Shown here piece after piece: positions 16,453 to 25,200 of a stretch of DNA of 64,000 bases (position 1 is its first letter; each line of letters starts with the position of its first letter). Under the pieces are notes generated by a model. The model did not search any database. It saw only the letters and a program-made list of their open reading frames with translations, and had not been told where the DNA came from. The position numbers and the translations under genes were made by a program. Origin of the DNA: Bacillota bacterium (GTDB taxonomy: Bacteria; Bacillota; Clostridia; Acetivibrionales; DSM-1351); assembly GCA_023415305.1 (NCBI GenBank), contig JAEZKZ010000016.1, positions 8,354 through 72,353 on the forward strand, in the 5' to 3' direction.

Positions 16453-18954
16453 CTATACCTTCTTTAAATTTGCAAGGGAAGCCATAAGCCTTTTCATTCC
16501 AGTCCCCTCAAACTGAATCTCCAGCATCTGATCCCCATTATCGGTAGTTGCCTTGGTTATAGTACCTTTTCCGAATTTTTTATGTTCTACCTGTTCTCCG
16601 ACACTAAAATGAGCTGATCCTGCTCCTGAGGACGATGTCACTCCTGCTCCCTTAAAAGTTGACTTTTCCTGAACCCCTTTTCCAAATAAACTACCGGAAG
16701 AAGAACTTTGACTAAAGGGACTGCTGCCGGAGCCTGAATTCCCTCCGAATCCCCGGGATACAAGGTTTGAGTTAAGTAAATCCTTTAAAGAGCCGGTTCC
16801 GGCTGCCTTGGGCTTATCCTGTCCAGAACTGGCTGAAGCTCTGTTTTCCCATGGAAGCCCTGTTTCTGAAGGCACTGGTGTATTCCGCCCCTTTGTTGAA
16901 CCGGAACTCCAAGTTTGATTTGAACTCCAACTTTGATTCGAACTCCAACTTTGATTTGAACTCCAAGTTTGAGCTTTAGTCCAACCAACTGTTTCCTTTT
17001 GTTGACGGGGTGCACTTCCTGCAGCCCCGAATGGGGACTCTACCAATTCCTCCGGTATTTCCGAAAGAAATCTTGAGGGTTTGTTATAGCTGGAGTTTCC
17101 GAAAAGGGTTCTAAACCGGGCGTTTGATAAATACAGTTTTTCTCTGGCACGGGTTATACCTACATAGCAAAGTCGTCTTTCCTCCTCCAGTTGATCAGGC
17201 CCCTCTGTAATTGCTCTATAGCCAGGGAAAACGCCCTCCTCCATACCCGGAATGAAGACAACAGGAAACTCAAGCCCTTTGGCGCTGTGCATTGTCATCA
17301 ATACAACATAGTCCTGTTCTTCCTCCAGATTGTCCAGATCGGACACAAGGGATATGTGCGCCAGGAATTCCTCCAGGCTGTTGTCTTCACTCTGCTTTTC
17401 AAACTCTATTGCAACAGATTTTAATTCTTTTATGTTTTCAATTCTTGATTGTGCCTCAACAGTATTTTCAATTTCATACTCCCTTAAAACTCCTGTATCG
17501 TCAACCACCATTTCAAGTAAATCTGCGATGCCCATATTTTCCTTCATAGTTCTGAGCTTCAGAATCATTGTGGCAAAATTGTTCAGCTTATTTGCAGCTC
17601 TTTTTAAGGCAGGGCATTCATCAGCGGCTGAGATAATGGAAAATATGGAGACTCCGCTTTCAAATGCCAGATCTTCGGCTGTTTCTACCGTAGCATCACC
17701 TATTCCACGCTTTGGAACATTTATAACCCTTTTTAAGCTGACATTATCGGCGGGATTCTGTATAAGCCTGAGGTAAGCAATAATATCCTTAATTTCCTTT
17801 CTGTCATAGAACTTCTGACCGCCGACAATTTTATAGGGAAGACCCTCACGCATAAACATTTCTTCAAGTACACGGGACTGAGCATTTATTCTGTATAAAA
17901 CGGCAAAATCCTTGAATTTACGCCCTTCATCTTTAATAAGCCTCTGAATTTCTCTTGCGGTATAAAGTGCTTCCTCATGCTCGTTATCATTCTCGCACAT
18001 GACTATTTTATTGCCGCCCTCGTTGTCTGTCCAAAGGCTTTTACACTTTCTGCCGGTATTGTTTTTGATGACATGGTTTGCAGCATCCAAAATAGTTTGG
18101 GTTGATCTGTAGTTCTGCTCGAGCTTTACTGTTTTACAGCCTTTAAAGTCCTTTTCAAAGTCCAGAATATTTCTAATATTTGCACCTCTCCAGCTGTAAA
18201 TCCCCTGATCATCATCACCAACTACACAAAGATTTCCATGGGCCTCGGATAGTTTTCTAACCAGCATGTATTGTGCTGTATTGGTATCCTGATACTCATC
18301 CACCAGTACATATCTGAATTTCCTCTGGTAAAAATTTAATACCTCAGGATACTCCTTAAAAAGCTTTATGGTATACATTATGATATCATCAAAATCCAAG
18401 GCATTATTGTTCTTCAGCTTTTTCTGATACAGAGTATAAAGTTTCGAGATTTTACCCAGCCGAAAATCCGAAGAGTACAGCTTTTCATAGTGTTCAGCAT
18501 CAATTAGTTCATTTTTCTGTTTCCCAATATTTTCAAGAACAGATTTTGGGGGAAAGTTCTTTTCATTTATGTTCAGTTCTTTGATACACTCTTTTATTAC
18601 CACCTGCTGATCCTGTGTATCATAAATGACGAAACTCCTGTCATACCCAAGCTTTTCAATATCTCTTCTCAATATCCTGATACATATCGAGTGAAAGGTA
18701 CCTACCCACATGTCGTTGCTAAGGTCCCCTATGAGATTTTCAATTCTTTCTCTCATCTCTCTTGCAGCTTTATTTGTAAAGGTAATTGCCAATATATTTG
18801 ATGGGAAAACCCCTTGTTCCTTTATCAAGTACGCTATTCTGTTTGTAAGAACTCTTGTCTTACCTGAGCCTGCTCCTGCCAGTATCAAAAGCGGTCCTTC
18901 ATTGTGAAGTACTGCTGTTTTTTGTTCCATATTTAACCCGTCTAATAAACTCAT
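16453..18954 (-). CDS. pcrA: ATP-dependent DNA helicase PcrA (UvrD/Rep family)
   Basis: Superfamily 1A 3'-5' helicase for repair and plasmid replication. 833 residues, about 80-100 longer than usual. Motifs: Walker A ILAGAGSGKTRVLT, Walker B LVDEYQDTN, GDDDQGIYSWRGA, LEQNYRST, MTMHSAKGLEFPVVF and VGITRARE. A low-complexity linker at about residues 650-775 carries tandem SWSSNQ repeats and Ser/Gly-rich sequence. The C-terminal Tudor-like domain (GEQVEHKKFGKGTI...) that binds RNA polymerase is intact. GGAGG lies upstream of the ATG. Confidence 0.97.
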   Translation of the reverse strand: MSLLDGLNMEQKTAVLHNEGPLLILAGAGSGKTRVLTNRIAYLIKEQGVFPSNILAITFTNKAAREMRERIENLIGDLSNDMWVGTFHSICIRILRRDIEKLGYDRSFVIYDTQDQQVVIKECIKELNINEKNFPPKSVLENIGKQKNELIDAEHYEKLYSSDFRLGKISKLYTLYQKKLKNNNALDFDDIIMYTIKLFKEYPEVLNFYQRKFRYVLVDEYQDTNTAQYMLVRKLSEAHGNLCVVGDDDQGIYSWRGANIRNILDFEKDFKGCKTVKLEQNYRSTQTILDAANHVIKNNTGRKCKSLWTDNEGGNKIVMCENDNEHEEALYTAREIQRLIKDEGRKFKDFAVLYRINAQSRVLEEMFMREGLPYKIVGGQKFYDRKEIKDIIAYLRLIQNPADNVSLKRVINVPKRGIGDATVETAEDLAFESGVSIFSIISAADECPALKRAANKLNNFATMILKLRTMKENMGIADLLEMVVDDTGVLREYEIENTVEAQSRIENIKELKSVAIEFEKQSEDNSLEEFLAHISLVSDLDNLEEEQDYVVLMTMHSAKGLEFPVVFIPGMEEGVFPGYRAITEGPDQLEEERRLCYVGITRAREKLYLSNARFRTLFGNSSYNKPSRFLSEIPEELVESPFGAAGSAPRQQKETVGWTKAQTWSSNQSWSSNQSWSSNQTWSSGSTKGRNTPVPSETGLPWENRASASSGQDKPKAAGTGSLKDLLNSNLVSRGFGGNSGSGSSPFSQSSSSGSLFGKGVQEKSTFKGAGVTSSSGAGSAHFSVGEQVEHKKFGKGTITKATTDNGDQMLEIQFEGTGMKRLMASLANLKKV
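16904..16975. repeat. 18-bp tandem repeat in pcrA (four units)
   Basis: Units of GAACTCCAA(C/G)TTTGATT(T/C) at 16904, 16922, 16940 and 16958 encode the hexapeptide (S/T)WSSNQ repeated three to four times. The last unit diverges. Copy number may vary between strains by slippage. Confidence 0.9.
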
Positions 18955-18984
18955 TTCAATCCTCCGTCAGTATTAACCCCATAC

Positions 18985-19020
18985 AAAAAACAAAAAAACA
19001 ACCAAGCAGCTTAGTTGTCC
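18985..19020 (-). terminator. Terminator of the shikimate kinase gene
   Basis: Minus-strand ACAACTAA-N4-TTGGTTGT-type stem (arms 18999-19006 and 19011-19018) followed by TTTTTTTGTTTTTTG. Confidence 0.85.
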
Positions 19021-19047
19021 TTTTATTATATTTCATTTTTAGTTTCA

Positions 19048-19551
19048 TTACAAGGAAGCCAATTTGTTATGAACCGCCGCAAGGGTATCCTCAATAGAAT
19101 TATTCGAGCATTCCAGCTTAATATCGGCATATTTTTCATATAAGGGGGCCCTCTCTCTGTAAATATCTTCAAGGGTCTGGCCTTTTTCAAGAACCACTCC
19201 TCTGGTCTTTAGATTCCTAAGCCTTTTGTTGACTGTTTCCATTTCTATATGAAGATAAATGACAGTACTGTTTTTCTTAAGGTGCTCCATGGCTTTTTCA
19301 CTGTAAACTACACTTCCGCCAGTAGCGATAACTGTGTTAGTACAATTAAGTGATAAAATGGCCTTCTCTTCAATTTCAAGAAAGATCCCTGAACCTTCAT
19401 TATTCAGAATCTCCTGCAGAAGTTTTCCCTGCTGGGTTTGAATCAGAACATCAGTATCAACAAAATCCATCCCGAAATTCTTAGCAATTATAACACCAAC
19501 CGTACTTTTTCCAGCACTAGGCATACCAATTAAAACAATATTTCTCAACAT
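19048..19551 (-). CDS. aroK: Shikimate kinase
   Basis: Phosphorylates shikimate in aromatic amino acid synthesis. 167 residues. Walker A variant GMPSAGKST at about residue 9, shikimate-binding DTDVLI near 32, the ATGGSVVYSE loop near 77 with the expected Gly-Gly, the lid arginine in LKTRGVV, and the YRERAPLYEKYAD segment. It stands alone, away from other aro genes. Confidence 0.88.
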   Translation of the reverse strand: MLRNIVLIGMPSAGKSTVGVIIAKNFGMDFVDTDVLIQTQQGKLLQEILNNEGSGIFLEIEEKAILSLNCTNTVIATGGSVVYSEKAMEHLKKNSTVIYLHIEMETVNKRLRNLKTRGVVLEKGQTLEDIYRERAPLYEKYADIKLECSNNSIEDTLAAVHNKLASL

Positions 19552-19635
19552 CAGGCTCCTTCCTACATTAGGCTCCTACCTACATCGGATAAAACTAATC
19601 AACTCAAGTGTATAATTCCAATATGCTAAAAAAAG

Positions 19636-21519
19636 TTATCTATTCTTGAAAAAGTCTGCTCTTATTGCCATATCGGCATACTCTAGCCCTTTAAGCAATT
19701 CTTCCTTTTTTGCTTCATCGATTTTGCCCCGGAATTCACCATTTGCCAGTACCACATAGTCCTCTTTTGTGTTTAACAGATTCCTTCCAAACACAGTAGA
19801 CTCATATTCACTTTCATCTACTCCAAAAAGGTATAGGAGAGTGGGCATAAGATCGATTTGTCCACCTATTGTATGGATTGTCTGAGCCTGCTGTCCCTTA
19901 CTGTATATAAGCAAAGGGATTTTTTTATCGTTCTCAAGCCACCATTGCTGAGACGGCTGTATACTTTGTATTTCGTCCTTAAAGTATTTATGAACAGAAT
20001 CATGATCTCCGTATATTACCAACACTGTGTTATCAAGTACTCCTGACTTTTCAAGTTCATCAATAAATGTTCCGATACACCTGTCCGTATAATTTATGCT
20101 CTGGAAGTAACCCCCAAGTCTGCTGTCAGCCAGTTCGCCCGTCAGCTTCAGCTTTTGATACCTCAAAGGCATCTCGAAGGGTGAATGGCTGGTCAATGTG
20201 ACCATAAAATTATAAAAGGGGGCTTTCTGATTAATCACAGTGTCCTTTACCTGTCTTAAAAAGGACCCATCACTTAATCCCAGAAAAATAACCTCATCCA
20301 TTTCAAAGCTTTTGGAATCTATACACTGCTGGAAACCCATATTATCCAGAGCCTCCATCCAGTTCCAGTATTCTCCGTTATCAGGATGAATGGCCTTTGT
20401 AGAATAGCCGTGCTTTTCCATTATTGCAGGCAGTGAATTGTAGGTGGTATAAGGAAACCTGAAAAAGGTACTGCCCTTTCTAACCGGAAATACCGATGTA
20501 TTTGTCATCAAGTCTGCATCTGAGCTGGTTCCCTCATTTATCTGAGTGTAATAGTTATTAAAGTATAAACTGTTTGATAATAGTTTGTTAAGTGTCGGCG
20601 TTACCTCCTGCCCATCAACAGATTGTCCGATGACGAAATTCTCAAGAGATTCAACCTGCAGAACCAGAAGGTTTTTTCCTTTATAAATTCCCTTATAGCT
20701 GTTCGGAGGCAACTTTTCATTTTTTTCATCTATCCAGTTCTGAATTGCAGTCCTGTCTTTGTCAGATATCTTGTAAGGCTTGAAATCCGAGAAAAACACA
20801 TAGCAGTCGTACACATGATACCCCATAGGAGAAGTGTTACTGATGGTCTGAGCAGGATTCCAATGAGTATAAAAAATATAGTCATTTTTGTCATTACCGT
20901 ATTTGTCAATAATTATATGGTTTACAGTAATGTATCCCACCGATAGGATAACAATAGTAAAAAATGCAATCAATCTGGCTTTAAGGCTTGTAAATAACGG
21001 AGAAGAATAATAAACCATCTTTCTTGTTATTATCAATAAAACTGCAATAATTGGAATATCAAAATAAAAAACAATATCACAGGGCCTGAACATTGCAAAT
21101 ATACTATCCCACAAATTGTTCAGATTTCCTGTCTGCCGCAGGAGCTGGGTAGAAAGGAAATTTCCACTGGCCCTGATATATACAGCATCAAAGGAAAATA
21201 AAAAGGAGCATAAAAAATTGAGAATCAGTAAAAGCCAAAGCCTTCCCTTATTCCTGGCCAGATAGCTAAAGGATAAAACGATCAATAAAAATGCAACACA
21301 TATTGACATGTACTTTATGTTTCTCAGGCCCCGAGTCATGTCGATCAAGGATTGATTATTGCTGTTTACAAATCCCATGAGTACAACTGATTTAAGAAGC
21401 AGCATTCCAAATGTTATAAACATCAGCCACTCCTGAGCCAGGCACCCAAAAAACCCATACCCTCTGTTCAAGTTTCTTCTATGAGCTACGGTAATACCGT
21501 AAGAAGTTTTTGCCATCAT
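19636..21519 (-). CDS. LTA synthase family membrane sulfatase-fold protein
   Basis: 627 residues. Five N-terminal membrane segments (about residues 28-50, 67-87, 92-115, 140-162, 178-200) precede an extracellular phosphodiesterase domain. LtaS-type catalytic features: Asn/Glu-metal site LLVLQVESLENF, the nucleophile Thr in INEGTSSDADLMTN, and VIYGDHDSVHKYF. Such proteins polymerise glycerol phosphate onto a lipid anchor or transfer phosphoglycerol to glycans; which one applies here cannot be read from sequence. GGGAG lies ten bases before the ATG. Confidence 0.85.
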   Translation of the reverse strand: MMAKTSYGITVAHRRNLNRGYGFFGCLAQEWLMFITFGMLLLKSVVLMGFVNSNNQSLIDMTRGLRNIKYMSICVAFLLIVLSFSYLARNKGRLWLLLILNFLCSFLFSFDAVYIRASGNFLSTQLLRQTGNLNNLWDSIFAMFRPCDIVFYFDIPIIAVLLIITRKMVYYSSPLFTSLKARLIAFFTIVILSVGYITVNHIIIDKYGNDKNDYIFYTHWNPAQTISNTSPMGYHVYDCYVFFSDFKPYKISDKDRTAIQNWIDEKNEKLPPNSYKGIYKGKNLLVLQVESLENFVIGQSVDGQEVTPTLNKLLSNSLYFNNYYTQINEGTSSDADLMTNTSVFPVRKGSTFFRFPYTTYNSLPAIMEKHGYSTKAIHPDNGEYWNWMEALDNMGFQQCIDSKSFEMDEVIFLGLSDGSFLRQVKDTVINQKAPFYNFMVTLTSHSPFEMPLRYQKLKLTGELADSRLGGYFQSINYTDRCIGTFIDELEKSGVLDNTVLVIYGDHDSVHKYFKDEIQSIQPSQQWWLENDKKIPLLIYSKGQQAQTIHTIGGQIDLMPTLLYLFGVDESEYESTVFGRNLLNTKEDYVVLANGEFRGKIDEAKKEELLKGLEYADMAIRADFFKNR

Positions 21520-21703
21520 ATTATATTATCTCCCATAGAATACATATTTTTGAAACAAATTTGTAGTTATTATATTACTTTAGCAGATATAAAGTCAATT
21601 ACTGCCGGTATAAATAAGTGTTGATATAAATTCTGATTAATATTTCAAGCCTTTTTGAGTTTTAACTATAGCTCTCTGGACAATGTGATAATATCGAACT
21701 TCT

Positions 21704-22654
21704 CTATTCCCTAAGCATTGCAGCCCCAACAATTCCAGCATCATTTCCCATTTCAGCCGCTTTAAGATCGGCTATTTTTATATTATAGGCCGGAGCAAAT
21801 GTATTTTCCATCATATATTTTCTTAACGGCTTAAGGAGAAACTCACCCTCTTTGCACACTCCACCACCTATAACAATTACTTCGGGCTGAAAACTGTTTA
21901 CAATATTAGCAAGTCCTTCACCGATATACCCTATATATTTATCTACTACCGATATAGCAGTTTTGTCACCCTGTTTTGCAGCATCAAAGACTGTTTTTGC
22001 ATCAATTTTCTCTATATCACCTTCAACCAGTCTATTTATTAGTGAATCAGGATTTTCTTCTGCAGCCTTCTTAGTCTGACGGATACACGCCGTCGCTGAT
22101 GCATAGTGCTCCCAGCAGCCTCTTCTGCCACAGTTGCAAAGTTCCCCATCCATTTTCAGAACTGTATGTCCTAGTTCAGTTGCTGCACTGTTAAAACCAC
22201 TGAAGATTTTCCCGTCAATAATGATACCGCTTCCTATTCCTGTACCAATTGTCACTGTTACCGATGTTTTATAACCCCTTGCTGCCCCGGCAACACTTTC
22301 GGCATATGCTGCTATATTTGCATCGTTATTAACATACACAGGCAAATCTATATACTTTTTAAGTTCATCTCTTAATGGGACATCTCTGAACTTCAAGTTA
22401 CTTGCGTAAACAATTTTGCCTTCCTTACAGTCAGGTACTCCAGGACTTCCGATACCTATACTTTTGAAATCACTTATAGTTAGTCCCTGTCCCTGAATTA
22501 AATCATTTATGAGCTTTGCCATGTCTTTAATTATTTCGGGGTATTCTCTCTCTCTCTTAGTTGGGACAGATGCTTTTGAAAAGATTTTTCCGTCTTCATT
22601 AACCAGGCCTGCTGCAATATTAGTGCCACCCAAATCTACTCCGATATAGTACAT
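21704..22654 (-). CDS. glcK: ROK-family glucokinase
   Basis: ATP-dependent glucose kinase of the ROK family. 316 residues. ATP phosphate-binding DLGGTNIAAGLV at the N-terminus, the hexose-binding VYVNNDANIAAYAE, second phosphate loop TIGTGIGSGIIIDG, and the ROK zinc site CNCGRRGCWEHYAS. GGAGTAATAT precedes the ATG. It stands alone on the minus strand. Confidence 0.92.
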   Translation of the reverse strand: MYYIGVDLGGTNIAAGLVNEDGKIFSKASVPTKREREYPEIIKDMAKLINDLIQGQGLTISDFKSIGIGSPGVPDCKEGKIVYASNLKFRDVPLRDELKKYIDLPVYVNNDANIAAYAESVAGAARGYKTSVTVTIGTGIGSGIIIDGKIFSGFNSAATELGHTVLKMDGELCNCGRRGCWEHYASATACIRQTKKAAEENPDSLINRLVEGDIEKIDAKTVFDAAKQGDKTAISVVDKYIGYIGEGLANIVNSFQPEVIVIGGGVCKEGEFLLKPLRKYMMENTFAPAYNIKIADLKAAEMGNDAGIVGAAMLRE

Positions 22655-22734
22655 ATATTACTCCTCACATTATTATAATTAGTTTTACTTTAATATAATT
22701 CTAATAAAATAACAATACATTTTGTCAATCACCA

Positions 22735-22781
22735 AACAAAAAGCTCCCTTCCTGATATTAGTAAAAGGAAAAGGAGCTTTT
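22735..22781 (-). terminator. Terminator of hpf
   Basis: Minus-strand AAAGCTCC(TTTTCC) ... GG(AA)GGGAGCTTTTT stem with a terminal T-run, 27 bases past the hpf stop. Confidence 0.88.
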
Positions 22782-22807
22782 GTAACCTTATAAATAATTA
22801 ACAAGTA

Positions 22808-23338
22808 CTAGAACTCAGGCTCAATCAATCCATAGTTTCCATCCTTACGCTTGTAAACAACATTTACCTGTCTACTGTCTGCATTATAGAACATAAAGAA
22901 TTCATGACCCAGCAGATTCATTTGAAGTATAGCTTCCTCAACATCCATGGGCTTAACTGCAAATCTCTTCGATCTAACAATTTTAAACTCTTTCTCTTCT
23001 GTGATTTCTTCGGTGAATTTAAAATTTTCAAACTGGAAATCATGCTCATGAAGCCTTCTTTCCAGTCTAGTTTTGTTTTTTCTGATTTGTCTTTCAAGAA
23101 GGTCTACAGTTCTGTCTATTGAAGAATACATATCTTCATTTGATTCTTCTGCCCTGAATACTATCCCATTAAAAGGTATAGTAACTTCAACAATTTGTCT
23201 GGTCCTTTGGACACTCAAAGTTACGTGTGCTTCTGTTTCATTTGTAAAAAATTTATCTAGTTTGTTAATTTTCTTTGTTACCCTTTCTTTAAGACCTTCG
23301 GTAACATCGATATTTTTTCCAGTAATAATTATCTTCAT
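22808..23338 (-). CDS. hpf: Ribosome hibernation-promoting factor, long form
   Basis: Dimerises 70S ribosomes into inactive 100S particles in stationary phase. 176 residues from the ATG at 23338 (GAGAGGGG upstream); upstream in-frame starts lack a site. N-terminal S30AE domain MKIIITGKNIDVTEGLKERV to about residue 100, with ILQMNLLGHEFFMFYNADS and VVYKRKDGNYGLIEPEF forming the C-terminal dimerisation domain of the long form. A SigH-type promoter lies upstream, in line with the dual control known for Bacillus yvyD. Confidence 0.95.
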   Translation of the reverse strand: MKIIITGKNIDVTEGLKERVTKKINKLDKFFTNETEAHVTLSVQRTRQIVEVTIPFNGIVFRAEESNEDMYSSIDRTVDLLERQIRKNKTRLERRLHEHDFQFENFKFTEEITEEKEFKIVRSKRFAVKPMDVEEAILQMNLLGHEFFMFYNADSRQVNVVYKRKDGNYGLIEPEF

Positions 23339-23418
23339 AATAACAGCCCCTCTCCGAGTTTTTGTGTGCAATCATCTTTAGTGCATTTACTAAAATAGTA
23401 CTTGTTTAGGTTAATATA

Positions 23419-23446
23419 ATTCTACATAAACAGGACAAAATCCTTC
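23419..23446 (-). promoter_or_regulatory. SigH-type promoter of hpf
   Basis: On the minus strand GAAGGATTT (23438-23446), 12 bases, then GTAGAAT (23419-23425). Both halves match the SigH consensus RNAGGAWWW and RNNGAAT fully. Bacillus subtilis yvyD (hpf) is also transcribed by SigH, which supports the call. Confidence 0.7.
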
Positions 23447-23558
23447 AAAATTAGCAACGATTTTATATTAATATACCTTAATTTTTTATAAGCCTTATAG
23501 ATTAGATATGGCAATTAATACAACAGTTTTGCACAATTCTTCAACAAAACAGGTGTTT

Positions 23559-23602
23559 TGTGTATAGTTTTCTGTGGATAATGTGTATAACCCTGTTCAT
23601 AA
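23559..23602. promoter_or_regulatory. DnaA-box cluster
   Basis: Two perfect TGTGNATAA boxes abut at 23573-23581 and 23582-23590; near-matches lie at 23559-23567 (TGTGTATAG) and 23594-23602 (TGTTCATAA). The surrounding 23447-23757 stretch shows no convincing gene. Confidence 0.55.
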
Positions 23603-23757
23603 CTGCTATTCTCAGGAATTTTGCCTGTGGAATACTTATTCCTGTCAATAGTGCTCTAGATAATCTATTATTAGTAATTTACATTTTTTTATTAATTATA
23701 TGCCTGCAACTATTTTCAAAGAACAGTATCCGAAAAGAAAGGAATATATCCTACACA

Positions 23758-23794
23758 CTAAAAAAAGTAGGTTGACTAAACAGTCAGCCTACTT
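23758..23794 (-). terminator. Terminator of the zinc-ribbon gene
   Basis: Minus-strand GTAGGCTGAC / GTCAACCTAC stem followed by TTTTTTT, 30 bases past the stop codon. Confidence 0.88.
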
Positions 23795-23823
23795 ATAAGA
23801 ATTGTTTATGATATATTCAAATA

Positions 23824-24087
23824 TTACTTTTTACTTGAATAACATTTGCTGCAATACACTGGTTTGTCCAAATGTGGCTTAAAAGGCACCCTTGTAGTTT
23901 GCCCGCACTCAGCACATATCGCATCATATAACTCTTTCTTAGTTGAATGCTCTCTTTTACTTCTGCATGCCTTGCATCGTGTTGGTTCATTTTGAAAACC
24001 CTTCTCAGCATAAAATTCTTGTTCACCGGCTGAAAAAGTGAAATCCTCACCACATTCCTTGCAAACCAAGGTTTTGTCATTATACAT
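23824..24087 (-). CDS. Small double zinc-ribbon protein
   Basis: 87 residues from the ATG at 24087, which has GGGGCGAT upstream. Four CxxC knuckles form two zinc ribbons: CKECGEDF with CKACRSKR, and CAECGQTT with CSKCY. This matches the zf-trcl / CxxC-CxxC small proteins common in Firmicutes, often of unknown function. It is monocistronic. Confidence 0.8.
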   Translation of the reverse strand: MYNDKTLVCKECGEDFTFSAGEQEFYAEKGFQNEPTRCKACRSKREHSTKKELYDAICAECGQTTRVPFKPHLDKPVYCSKCYSSKK

Positions 24088-24205
24088 TGTATCGCCCCTC
24101 ACTTAACAGGTATTTTAATATTTTACATTATATTACATACATTACCATTATTCAATATATAATTTTATATGAAGTAATGTATTAGCCTGGTAATCAAGTT
24201 CCCCA

Positions 24206-25159
24206 TTATTTATTTCCTGTGCTGATTCCCTCCCACAGCCTTTGGGGATACCTGCCTTCTTGAACCATGTCGTTGATAGACTTCTTAACCGTAGGTTTAT
24301 CTTCCTGGTAGGTTACTCCATACCACTTATTAGTGGTGGAAAGCACTCTAACATCGGCTTTACCGGATTTTATCAGGTTGTCTACAACAGTCGGGAGAAA
24401 AAACTCTGCCTTTAATATATTACTCCTATTATTTTCAAGGAATAAGGGGAACTGCTCCTCAAGCTCATTAAATAAGCTGGTATTAAAACCCCAGGTGTTC
24501 ATCGAAACTATATTTCCCTTCGGTATCACACTCCAGTTCCTATCATCCTCGGTGTATTTGGTTTCTTCACCAAATTTCATTATTTTAGTTCTTTCGTGAA
24601 TGTCCACAAGATTTCCCCGGGTGTCAACATTACATACTCCCCTTGCAACATGGCCGTTTTCTGTCAGAGTATTTTCCAGTATAAAGCCAACCATACAGTA
24701 ATTATACTTATCTGTAGCGTCCTGACTGTTTGCAAGGAAATCATTAAGTAGCTTATAGGTATGGGCACCATAAAAATCATCGGCATTAATTACTGCAAAA
24801 GGAGTTTTTACCGCCGCCTTAGCACTAAGAACAGCATGTCCTGTTCCCCAGGGCTTAACCCTACCGACAGGAACAGAAAACCCTTTTGGTAAATTATCGA
24901 TGTTTTGATAAACATATTCAACATCGATTAAACCCTCAATTTTCTTGCCTATTACTTCCCTGAAGGTTTCCTCTATTTCTTTCTTAATAATAAATACAAC
25001 TTTACTGAACCCAGCCCTTATAGCATCGTATATGGAGTACTCCATAATTATTTCTCCATTTGGTCCAACAGGATCAATCTGTTTTAAACCACCATATCTG
25101 CTTCCCATTCCGGCTGCCATTATTACTAAAGTAGTCTTATTTTGCATGTAATTTTGCAT
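24206..25159 (-). CDS. Sugar-phosphate nucleotidyltransferase
   Basis: 317 residues. NTP-transferase fold with AAGMGSRYGGLKQIDPVGPNG near the N-terminus, KPWGTGHAVLSAK, the metal Asp in VINADDFYG, and TWGFNTSLF. Closest in type to the GalU/GlmU-like group of NDP-sugar synthases, but the substrate is not certain. It lies 41 bases after galE, so the pair probably provides activated sugars for surface glycans. The ATGCAAAATTAC start sequence is partly duplicated; the first ATG has GGGGAG eight bases before it. Confidence 0.82.
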   Translation of the reverse strand: MQNYMQNKTTLVIMAAGMGSRYGGLKQIDPVGPNGEIIMEYSIYDAIRAGFSKVVFIIKKEIEETFREVIGKKIEGLIDVEYVYQNIDNLPKGFSVPVGRVKPWGTGHAVLSAKAAVKTPFAVINADDFYGAHTYKLLNDFLANSQDATDKYNYCMVGFILENTLTENGHVARGVCNVDTRGNLVDIHERTKIMKFGEETKYTEDDRNWSVIPKGNIVSMNTWGFNTSLFNELEEQFPLFLENNRSNILKAEFFLPTVVDNLIKSGKADVRVLSTTNKWYGVTYQEDKPTVKKSINDMVQEGRYPQRLWEGISTGNK

Positions 25160-25200
25160 GTAAATTACTCCCCTAATTTTTTGATTGATTGTGTGAATAA

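Noticed and set aside
23560..23775. Plus-strand 71-residue hydrophobic open frame
   Set aside because: Weak GTG start without ribosome binding site, lies on the DnaA-box cluster and runs into the opposing terminator; hydrophobicity follows from AT-rich DNA.
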